Source: Euglena gracilis (lineage: Eukaryota; Euglenida; Euglenophyceae; Euglenales). From it: 64,000 nt of DNA. Location of the stretch: assembly GCA_039621445.1 (NCBI GenBank), contig CP154955.1, positions 25,456,354 through 25,520,353 on the forward strand, in the 5' to 3' direction. The notes beneath the pieces were generated by a model. That model saw only the letters and a program-made list of their open reading frames with translations, made no database searches and was not told where the DNA came from. Shown one piece after another: positions 13,001-22,858 of the stretch. The position numbers and the translations under genes were made by a program. The stretch's first letter is position 1. Every line of letters starts with the position of its first letter.

Positions 13001-16000
13001 GCGGTTGCCGCGCGCAAACCCAGGTTCGGGGGCACACCGGCTCTTCATGCTGCCCATGCTGTACCACCGCGTCCGCCGCTCGAGGCACGTGTGGTTGGAG
13101 TAGCACCAGCCCCCGCCCTCCAGGAAGAGCACCCACCGCGTAGCGTTGGGCCCCGCCCCCGGGCGCAGGTAGTACCCGGCCGGCGTGCCGTCTGGGCAAC
13201 GCCAATGCACACCGGTCCACCCCCGCCCCCTGAGGTCACATTCCACTTTCAAAAAACCAGCCATTCGCTTCCGACCCCCCCCCCATCCAGCCACTCGACC
13301 AAAACTGGCCAAAAATAAAGGATTTAGGCCGAAAATTCACAAATTTCCGGCGCCTTGGGCACCAGGTGGTCGCCAGTCCTGGCCAAACTCACCCCTGGGG
13401 GGGCGTCTGGAGCCAAAAAAACCATTCAGTCACTACGAGGAGAAAAAAAACCAGCCAGAACCCCCCCCCCCCCCGAGGTGGGGTCGGACGCCTTAAGCAT
13501 TACGCAGTGGTGTGGTCCAGGCACAGCGCGCCGTCCGCCGCCGCAGTTGGGGGGACGAAGAGGGCCGCGCCGGCGAGGGGGTCCCCCGCAGGACTTTGCT
13601 GTGCCAACCGCAGCGAGGCCTACACATTTGGCGCTGGCGCCGCCGGGTGGGAAGAGTTAGGGCAGGGGGTCCCGGCCGCGGCATGGCCAGAGCCCAGACA
13701 AAAAAGTGTGACCGAAAGAAGTGATGGGGAGGAAAGGTGGGCATTTGCCAGAGGGGGGGAGGTGAAGGGCAATTGGACCTTCTGGCGGGAAAAAGGGAGC
13801 AACATATTGACTCGGTTGGCCCGGGGCAGGGAAGCCTTGCTCGGAGGGGGCCGGCACCGCGGGGGCTCGGGGCGGGGCCGGGGAGGGTCGATGGGGGGTG
13901 GCCGCACCCCTGGGGCCAAGGCGTGTGCTGTGGTGTGAAATGATGCGGGGGATGCTCATCGGGAGGGACGGGGACTGGGGCACGGGCCACAACAATAGGC
14001 TGATGACAGCGCTGGACTGAATTTCAAATGCAGCCTGGATGCTTTTCGAAATTCGAAAGGGAAACCAGAAGCGTGGTGAAGCATGGTCAACCTCCAGTGG
14101 TGGCTCCACGGGTGCTCCGTTGGGCACAGCTAGGCGGTGAAGATGTGTGCCTTCAGTTGGAGATGTGGGGCCAGGGCAGAATGCCCAACAAGGAAAAAAA
14201 GCAAAATCAATGAAGAGCAGGAAACAGGGAGTTCAGCGGGGTCTCTGTTCTGAGATTCAATATTAGTTTGGTCGATAGCAGAAGGGTCCCTGCGACAGAG
14301 CCACCAAATGCTGTGCATCATTTGTGGGTGCCTCTCCTGTGCCTCACCGATGCAGCCACCAAATTATTCTTCAAACGCAATCCAGATAAATAAAACTCAT
14401 TCTTCAAGCGCCCCGAGGGTCGTCCAGTTTTTATTACTGCACATGACGTGAGGATTGGATGGATTATTGCATTTCATTTCGGCCGGGATACCAAGCCCAT
14501 CCCCAATGATCCGGTCCGTTCTGGGCGTCCGGCAGCTCCGGCCCCCGATCAGCGCCCGGGCTCTGGGTGAAGAGCGCGGTGGTGGCGCCGGGGCCGCCCC
14601 GCGCCGTCCCCGGCGCCGTCGGTGTGGCGGACGGCGCGTGGTGCGCCGCGGCGACGGTGCGCAGCTCCGCCCGGGCCCGCCGGACCTCCGCCAGCAGCGG
14701 CGGGGGGCCCTCAGCTGGGCGGGGGACCCACCGCCCGGGGCGGGGGCAGGCTGGGGGCTGGGAGGCCCCAGGCAGGGGGGGGGGACCCCATAGGGTACCC
14801 GTCGCCGCGAGGGCCGGCCCGGAGTTTAGCCGACGTTGGGGGCGGCGGGCGGCAAGGGTTCAGGAAGGCCGGAGCCCACAAGCCGCTGGAGCTGCTTTTG
14901 AGGCTCACACACAGAGCAGACATTCATTTCGTGTGGTTCACAAAAGACGTGTGAACCACAAATTTTTCTTTGGTGTCCACAGGTGAACCACAAAAAATAT
15001 TTTGGTGCCCACAGGTGAACCACAAAAAATATTTTGGTGTCCACAGGTGAACCACAAAACACTTTTTGGTGTCCACAAAAAATTTTGTTGCCAACAAAAC
15101 TTGATTGAGGATCGAAAAAGAACCAAGTTTTACAGCTAAAAGCGGATTGATCTTGAGACACCTCAGCCAAATTGTGGACCTTGGCTCCGGCTCAATTTGT
15201 AAAGTGTGGCAGCGAATCACACCCCCAGGCTTGTATGAGAATCTTGGAGGGGGGGGGGGCGGGGGGGACCCCTCCAACCTCCAGTTTTCGGTCGCCGAAT
15301 CTTCTCAGTTTCTGGGTCAAAAAAAAAAGTCGAAAAAATCGAAGCAAAGGGGTGGGGGGGGGGTATGGGATGGGGTCGCTGACCTCTTAACCTTTCAAAA
15401 AATACTGTACCCCCCCCCTTTCGTTGACACGCCAATGTTCTAGGAGAGTGCCGTTGCCACGGGGTGTGTGTCAACGACACGCCATGTCAATGTCACTGTG
15501 ATTCAATAGGTGGTGTTCCAGAAAAGTGCCGTTGACACGGGGGGGGGGGGGTGTCAACGACACGCCGTGCCAACGACAAGGGGGGGGAGGTAAGTAACCG
15601 TAAATTGCAGGTGTGTGATTTGTAAATCATAATTTATGCGAAATTTGCAATGCTGGTCCTTCGGCCGTCCATGACGTGCAAGTCCCATTAAGATCCAACA
15701 CTATTCAAATCTGGTCCCCCACCCCCCAAGTTTTGGAAGGGGGGTCCCCCCACCCCCCTGCTCCGCGGGGGCAAAAAAAAATCTTCCAGCGCTTCGCGCC
15801 GGGTGTGTATTTTAGGACCCTCTTGAGGCTCAATATAAAAATTTGCACCCAAATGCATGGGTTCCGAGCCAAAAACGGGGGGGGGGGGCGGGGGGGGGGG
15901 CGAAAAACGCTCATTTTCGGCTCAAAAACAGTTTTTCCGGGTCCGGGAAACATCGTTTTGGGAAAATTTTTTTTCGATCTTTTTCCCGGATTTTTCGACC

Positions 16001-16806
16001 TCTTCAACCCAAACATGGCCGAAAACAGCCAAGTCAAAACAAGCCAAAACTGGCCCAAATTGGCCCAACAAAGCCCAACAAAATGGCCGAAATTGGCCCA
16101 AAAATGGCCGTAACTCGGGCTGGGTGGGGAGTTGCGGGGAAATCAAAATACCTTGAGATAGGGCTTCAAAGGACTTCAATTCAGGTCTCCAGACGTTTCC
16201 TTTGACTCCCCACCATTTTCGAGAAAGTTTAGAAAAAACGATTTTTTGACCCAAATGTTTGGTGTCCAAATGTGAACCACAAATATTTTCTTGGTGTCCA
16301 CAGGTGAACCACAAAAAAATTTTTGTTGTCCACAGGTGAACCACAAAAATTTTTTTGTTGTCCATACGTGAACCACAAAAAAATTTTTGGTGTCCACAGT
16401 GAACCACAAAATGACAACCTTGGTGTACCACACTAAATGAATGTCTGTCACAGAGTTGGTGACTCGGAATGTTTTTCTCCTGCGTTCTGTTCTCTCTGGC
16501 GGCAGTTGTGACCAAAAAAGGGGGGAAAGTGAGGAGGACGTGCCCCCAGGGCTGCACCCGAAGGCCTGGTGGGGGGATTGACCCCCCCCCACCCTCCAGG
16601 GCACTTTCAAGGGACAATTCCCTGGGTGTCGAAGGTGCCGGAGGAAAGCTTTACCGAACCCCCCACCACCAATTCCTGTTCCAGCCGGCCAGCACCCGTC
16701 CCCAGCCTGGGGAGGGGTGCTGTGCACCGCAGAAGTCATAGCGCCGGAGCAGCAGCAGCTGGACCAGGAAGGTGGCGGCGGCGAGGCCCCACACCGGCCA
16801 TGTCAT
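7041..16806 (-). CDS. Pectinacetylesterase/Notum-family secreted or membrane-anchored hydrolase
   Basis: Alpha/beta-hydrolase of the pectinacetylesterase/Notum family, which removes acetyl or acyl esters from extracellular substrates. Exons: 16806-16728, 14714-14492, 13598-13504, about 13229 (or 13191)-13038, 12580-12514, about 11754-11635, 11318-11177, 10797-10684, about 10525-10406, 9345-9148, 8237-8076, 7612-7457, 7142-7041. Exon 1 starts with a hydrophobic stretch (WGLAAATFLVQLLLLRR), a signal peptide or anchor. Family blocks follow in order: DGTPAGYYL, LFLEGGGWC, IYCDGSSF, YFRGYRV, GHSAGA (nucleophile Ser), VVDAGLFIDY, CLFPGY, YDNW (probable catalytic Asp), CELGVHGELL (probable catalytic His), QWYRGAC. 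Exon 7 joins exon 8 exactly (GCCCG|GT to GCAG|G). The stop TAA is at 7041-7043. The exon 11 donor is GC. Weak points: no AG precedes the CLSEEPELW exon, and the exon 3/4 junction is odd. The physiological substrate is unknown. Confidence 0.9.
7197..7380. repeat. CA-rich microsatellite
   Basis: Interrupted (CA)n with CAACA variants, in the intron before the last esterase exon. It generates Thr/His and Cys/Val pseudo-frames. Similar tracts are at 7925-8045, 44337-44527 and 49805-49862. Confidence 0.95.
8276..8725 (+). repeat. Dispersed repeat family A, copy 1
   Basis: About 450 bp alignable with 24345-24722 and 42540-42975: a block with GTCCAG...GAGGCTGAAAAATTTGG, then GGAAAAAGGCTGCTGG, a C run, a GGGGTCAAACC block, poly-A tracts, and a second GGCTGCTGGCTGGCTGGACC block. 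The start CAGGGCGTTGCTTCAAG resembles the hAT-like ends. A possible partner end is at 9073, where the flanks match 5 of 8. All three copies have the same orientation and lie in introns of minus-strand genes. Confidence 0.8.
11058..11163. repeat. (CCCACA)n hexanucleotide array
   Basis: CCCACG then about 12 CCCACA units, in the esterase intron 11176-10798. It ends about 15 bases from the donor of the GHSAGA exon. Confidence 0.95.
14917..16447. mobile_element. 1.53-kb TIR element with subterminal repeats
   Basis: Inverted ends CAGACATTCATTTCGTGTGG and its near-complement (right copy has A for C), with flanking octamers ACACAGAG and TCACAGAG (7 of 8). Inside each end are 3-5 tandem copies of a GTGAACCACAAA...TGGTGTCCACAG unit (14930-15085 and 16262-16425), in the arrangement of subterminal transposase-binding repeats. 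The core carries one copy of the module found in the fold-back cluster at 19-22 kb. It fills most of the first intron of the esterase gene. No transposase frame is evident. Confidence 0.88.
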
Positions 16807-19264
16807 GCGCCAGGGGACGCCGGCCCGGCCCCCGGCATGGGCTTTGGTAGGGCTTGGCCGCTGCAGAGGAGGACGCCTCTGGGCAGCACTGGGAGACCTT
16901 CGAGAAGGGGAAGTCGATGGTGGGGTCCATTGACTCACTTGACCCCCCCTGTGTGCACTGTGGTTGTTTTTGACCCCCCCCCCCCGGGGGGGCACTTTCT
17001 CCCGGGCCCTGACCACACACTTTTTTGAAAACCCACCCGCGCACAATACCTCCCTCCCCAGGATCAAACCACCCACTCACCCACCCACCCACCCAAAACC
17101 GACCTAATATCGGCCGAAACCCCTTGAAAAAAATTCCGGCCCGGCCATCGCATGGCACACACCCCTGCGGGGGGGGCTCTAAACCCCACCCTCTCAAGGC
17201 GGGGGGGGGGGGGGGTCACGCAGGTGTTAATGAATGCATGGTGGGGACCCCAAAATCACACTCGTGACTTTGTGGTTCCACAAACCACAAACCACAAACA
17301 GACAAAGGAGTTGCCTGGTGATTCGTGCGCTGAAAAATGTGAAGCATCTCTATCAGAGAACATCACATTGAGAAAAGAGTCACATGCAAAGGAAGTCACT
17401 CTGCCATGGAGGAAAATTTCATTTGTGGCCACTCATGCTGATGATGTTCAGCCTGTTAGAAAAAAATCCCAGCCAAAATATTTTCCTACGAAGCAGTCAA
17501 TAATTAACCTTTTGGCTCATGTCGATTAGATTAGAAGCGCGGAAGGAGATAGCTTGATGAGAAAGCATAACCGCAAAGAATTGGAAGACTCGGGATTGAC
17601 AAAAAAAGATCAAGGGAATTTACATACATTAAAGTACAACCACAGCAACAAACCAGGAACAACCAACCGAAATTTTGATTAAAAAATGCAAAAAAAAGGT
17701 CCCAGCCCCAATAAACCCCCTTCAGATTTCCATCAATTGAACCAATAAATCAATTTTCAACAAGGTAATGCTGGAAATTATGAAGAGGAGCCCCAGAGTT
17801 AATTGATCACTCAAAAAGAACCGGGAGGGGGTCAAGGAGGAACCCATTGTTGTTGTCAAAGGGATGCACACACAGGCCCCCTCCACCCGCCAGTGCAAAG
17901 GCGCTGCACCACAAAAAGATGCTGGGGGACGACCAGGAGACGGGCGATATAACAGTGTGTGCCAGGGGCCAGAGGGGCGGACCGCAGATACAAATAAGAG
18001 GGAAGGAGGGGGCGCCGCCACCCACCGGAACGCTGCGCTGGCTGCTGTGGCGGGGTTTGTAGACTGGCCGCTGCTTGGCCCTGAGCCGAGCGTGCGGCTT
18101 GTTGCTTTGGGAATTTTGGCTTGGGATGGACTCACTCCATTGTCGGAAAAGTTGCGGCCATTGTTGCCGGGCCTTCTTTTAGTGCTCCACAAACAAAAGT
18201 TGCCTCTTCTAAAAGGCTTCCACACTGCCAAACATGTGCCTTTCATCCAGCGTGCCATTGGATTGTGTAGCGGTCCTTTCCCTCCACTGGGGCACCCCCT
18301 CCCCTCACACTGGGGGGCGGGAGGGTGGGCAATGGCGGCGGCCCCGGAGGCGTCCGGGAGGCAGCGGCTCTCCCCCGAAGGGGGCGAGTACATCACACCC
18401 CGGTAGGCAGGGGATAAGGCGGCACGGGGCGACTGCTTGCTGCACCCCCCTGGCAGGGATAGATGGGAAGCCTTGAAGGGGGTGGGTCGGACTCCCCCTC
18501 CCACCTCGAAACTGAAGCGGGCCCGAAAATTTTCGGTTTTTGTTGACGGGGAAAAAGGCCAGAAATCGGGCCGAAATTGTTCAGAAATCCCTGATTTTCA
18601 TTGAAAAATATATATCATTTTTTAAAATTAAAAATAAACTCATTTTATAAAATTTAAGTATAAAAATATACTCATTTTTTAAAATTAATAAACATTTTTT
18701 TCAAAAAATGGGAATATGCTCAAAAAGTGAGGAGGAGAAGATGAGGAAGGAGGTGTTTTTGTTCCTTTTCCAGCGCGCAGCGCCGGAAGAAATTTTTTCG
18801 ATGTTTTTGGAACCTAACAAGGGGGGTGGGGGGTCCAGATCCGGTCAGGGGGTCCGGGGTGGGTGGACCCCCCACCACCTAACCCCCCCCCAAAATAAGA
18901 CCGGGGTCCATTTCATGGGTCGGCTGCTGGAAAGCCCGAGGGGGGTCTTATTCATGGGGGGGGGGATCCATTTTATGGATTTTTGCTGGAAAATTTTTCG
19001 ACCCCGCAAAATGTCCAAAAATGCCCCCTAAAATACCAATTTTCGAAAAATTCGGCGCTTCGCGCCAGACAAATAGGAGAAAATATGCTGAATTGTGTGA
19101 AAACTGTCCCAAAGTGGCAGATTTACCCGCCAAAATGTCCCAATTTTCAAAAATCCGGCGCTTCGCGCCGGCAGGGGGGGTCTTATTTATGGGGGGGTCC
19201 ATTTCATGGATTTTTGCTCGGCCAGGGGGAGGTCTTATTTTATGGGGTCCATTTTATGGGGGGG

Positions 19265-20580
19265 TCGCTAAGCTCTCATCTCTTTAGAGTAAGAGCAAAG
19301 CTTAGCACCAGGGAAAAGGGGGGGTCAGACCCGCCCCCCCCCCCCCTCCCCCGCCCCCCACCCCTGGGTAGACCGTGAAAACCACGGATTATCACCATGA
19401 CCCCGGCCCCGTTCCCGGAATTTTTTTTAGTCGCCTGGATTTCGAGTTTCCGAATCGCCTGGGTTTGACCCCCAACTCCCCGCCAGGCCCGAGTTATTCA
19501 CGCGCGAAGGGGTCTAAACTGGGTAGGATTTGCCCAGCCCTTTTTTAAGCCCCCCCCCCCCTTTGGACTCTGCCATTTCGGCCAAAAAAAATGTCAATTT
19601 TCAAAATATCTCCAAAATGATGCAAAATCAAAAGAAATGGCCAGAGACCTAATTCGAAGCCCTTGGAACGTCCTATATACTGGTATTTTGATTTTCCTGC
19701 AACTCCCCGCCCAGCCCGAGATACGGCCGTTTTTCGGCCCAGATGGCCGTTTTGTACACTTTTCCCACTGTCCGACTTAGCCATTTTCGGCCAAAAAAAA
19801 GTGGGGAAAAATCGAAAAAAATTTTCACCCGAAACGATGTTTTTTGGCCGAAAAACAGCGTTTTTCGACCCGCCAGCACCCCGTTTTGGGCCGCCAACCC
19901 ATTGACTTTGGGTCAAAACCGGGTCAAAAAAAGTCGAAAAAATCGAAAAAAAAATTGCCCGAAACGATGTTTTTTTGGCCTCCCGGACCCGAAAAAGGTG
20001 TTTTTTTGAGCCAAAAATGACTGTTTTTTTGACCCCCTGGCCTCCCGTTTCGGGCACAAAACCCTTGCATTTCAGTCAAAAGAGCTCCATGGAGTGCGCC
20101 GGTTTACATAGGGGGGTCGCTGAGTCTCTTTAGAGTAAGAGCGAAGCTCACCACCAGGTAAAAGGGGGGGTCGGACCCGCCCCCCCCCCGCCCCCCCCCC
20201 TCTGGGTAGACCGTGAAACCCGCGGATTATCACCATGACCCCGGCCCGGTCCCCGGATTTTTTTTTCAGTCGTGAGCGACTGGATTTCCAGTTTCCGAAA
20301 CACCTGGGTTTGACCCCCAACATAGCACACAGCGGGCCGGGCCGGGCCGGGCCGCTGGGCCGCCGGCCGGGCCGGGCCGCCGGGCCGCTGGCAGACCGGG
20401 CCGGTCCGGGGTGGTCTCCCAAAGAGCTCAGCTCTACGTCACACCCTGGTCTTATTTTGGGGGGATTTACTTCAAAAACCGAAGGGCCACCCATCTGTCC
20501 CTGCCACCTGGCGATAAGAAGAAGCAGTGGCGGTAGAGAACTTGGTATTTTAATGTGTGGGTGAATGAGTGTGTGTGTGT

Positions 20581-20621
<41 letters not shown>

Positions 20622-20638
20622 AATGAGTGTGTGTGTGT

Positions 20639-20672
<34 letters not shown>

Positions 20673-22445
20673 TGTGAGTGTGGCGATTCAAACAGCACGA
20701 AAACGCGCCACAAACTTTCCTGACGACTCGTCTGTTGTGTGCCCAGGCCGTCGAAGGTGGCCGTGGTCCAAAAAAAAAGTAGAGTCGCTTTTGCGCTGTA
20801 TCTGAAAGACCACAAGGTGGGCATAAGGGATGGATTGGGGGGGGGATAAATGATGGAGAAATCGGGTGGCTTGCTGTCAGTTTGTTTCTCTTTTCCCCGT
20901 CATGTAAAGGCTACCGCAGGTCGACGGCAGTCGCCCATCGCTGGCTCATCGGAGCGGCACACATGCAGGACAAAGGCCAAGGAGGGGGCTGTGGGGGCCA
21001 GAAACAGGGTAGGAGGGGCCACGGGGGGGGGGCAAGGCTGGCGTGGGGGCCTGGGGCGGACCCCCCTCACTTGTAAACCCCCCACCTGTGAACCCCCCCC
21101 CGGACCAACCGGGATTTATAAACCCCCCTGGGGAAGAAGAATGGAAACCGCTGGGGACGATTTTTATCGGCCGCAATCCACCCAAAAACTAATTTTTTGG
21201 CAGTTTTTTTTTTTGAGACCGGCCATCATCAAAAATGCCATTTTTGACCAAATTTGCCAAAAAGTGCCAATTTCGGGGGGTTTTGGGGTCATTTTGGGGG
21301 GGGGGGTCAGATTTTCACAAACAATTCCGGGACCTATAAACCAGGTTTTGAATAGTGCTGAGCTCTTGATAAGCGCACACCCACCCCTTCATAGACCCCT
21401 CTGTATACACCGGCCCACTCCACGGATCTCTTTTGACTGAAATGCAAGGGTTTTGTGCCCGAAACCGGAGTCGTTTTTGGCTCAAAAATCACCTTTCCTG
21501 GGTCCGGGAGGCCAAAAAACATCGTTTCGGGCAAAAAAAATTTTCGATTTTTTTTCGATTTTTTTTCGACTTTTTTGACCCGAAGTCAATGGGTTGGCGG
21601 CCCAAAACGGGGAGCTGGCAGGTCGAAAAACGCTCATTTTCGGCTCAAAAACAGTTTTTCCGGGTCCGGGAGGCCAAAAAACATCGACTTTTTTGGCCGA
21701 AAACGGCTGTCGAACAGTGGAAAAAGTGTACAAAATGGCCCAAATTGGCCGAAAAACGCCCGTATCTCGGGCTAGGCGGTGAGCTGCGGGGAAACCAAAC
21801 TCCCAGTAGATAGAGCGTTCCAAGGGCTTCAATTTAGGTCTCCGGACATTTCCTTTGATTTTGCATCATTTTCGAGAAATTTTGAAAACATCGATTTTTT
21901 GACCCCCCCACCCCCCGAAAACGGCTAGGTCGGATAGTGGGAAAAGTGTACAAAACGGCCATCAGGGCCGAAAACAGCCGTATCTCAGGCTAGGCGGGGA
22001 GTTGCGGGGAAATCAAAACACCGGTAGATGGGGCGTTCCAAGGGCTTCAAATTAGGTCTCCGGACATTTCCTTTGATTTGGCTTCATTTTGGAGATATTT
22101 TGAAAATTGACATTTTTTTGGCCGAAATGGCAGAGTCCAAAGGGGGGGGGGGGCTTATCCAGGGGGGCGGGCCGATCCTACCCAGTTTGGACCCCTTCGC
22201 GCGTGAATAACTCGGGCCTGGCGGGGAGTTGGGGGCCAAACCCAGGTGATTCGGAAACTAGAAATCCAATCGCTCGCGACTGAAAGAAAAAATTCCGGGA
22301 ACCGGGCCGGGATCATGGTGATAATCCGTCGGTTCTCCTGGTGGCCCCCGACCCGGGGGGGGGGGAGGGGGGGGTCGAGGGGGGGGGGTTCGCCGGTGGT
22401 AAGCTTCGCTCTTACCCATAAAGGGATAAGAGCTTAGCGACCCCC
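19265..22445. repeat. Fold-back (inverted-repeat) cluster between the esterase and kinase genes
   Basis: Left arm 19265-20085 and right arm 21430-22445 are inverted copies. Shared blocks are GTCGCTAAGCTCT...AGAGTAAGAGC at the outer ends, ATTATCACCATGACCCCGG, GGATTTCGAGTTTCCG, GCGCGAAGGGGTCTAAACTG and the CTCCAAAATGATGC...CCTGCAACTCCCCGCC module. A second direct copy of the outer block is at 20105-20340, and a second copy of the inner module is at 21755-21900. A related module sits at 16090-16260. The arms enclose a (TG)n tract and G/C-rich unique DNA. No coding frame of note. Confidence 0.8.
20557..20671. repeat. Duplicated (TG)n tract
   Basis: Two consecutive copies of a ~58-bp unit, each GTGGGTGAATGAG followed by (TG)n with one TGTATG interruption at the same place, so the microsatellite itself was duplicated as a block. 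Confidence 0.9.
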
Positions 22446-22858
22446 CACCTATAAACCCCTCCCTTCAGCCGACCAACCAAACCGGATCCTATAAACCCTG
22501 GGGGGTTTATAGGGGGGGGGGGTTTGCGGTGTGTCCGTCGCCGCCGGGGCGATTGGGCGACGCTGACTTCACTTCATCTCAAGTTTGGAAGGTTGCCCCC
22601 GGAGGCGCCGTGCCAACAGAGTCGCCAGCAAAGTGACTTTTCAGGCGGTGGGTGACTTCCGGCCGGTCCGGGAAAGGCGTCCCCACCACCCACATCTCCG
22701 CCCCGGGACGGTTGGCTCGCCCCAGCCCCCCGCCGGGACACTTGTGCACTCACCAAAGCGCAGTCAGCAAGTCAGCACGGAGAGAGGGCCGGGGCACCGG
22801 CGGCGCAGGGGGAGGGGCCTGCGCCCCGGCTCGCCCGGGCTGAGGGGGGCGAGGGGGG

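Larger units (their letters stand above)
16807..22858. other. Gene-free interval upstream of the esterase gene
   Basis: No convincing exons. 16.9-17.25 kb is G/C-run repeat; 17.25-17.8 kb is ordinary AT-rich sequence; 17.8-18.5 kb is GC-rich with long open frames but no splice or family support; 18.6-18.7 kb is very AT-rich (ATATTTTTTAAAATTAA-like); 18.9-22.45 kb is the fold-back cluster. Confidence 0.6.

Noticed and set aside
17720-18504. Long minus-strand frame across 17.7-18.5 kb
   Set aside because: Low-complexity Pro/Gly/Ser translation, no recognisable motif, no splice-consistent ends, and it lies between two complete gene ends.
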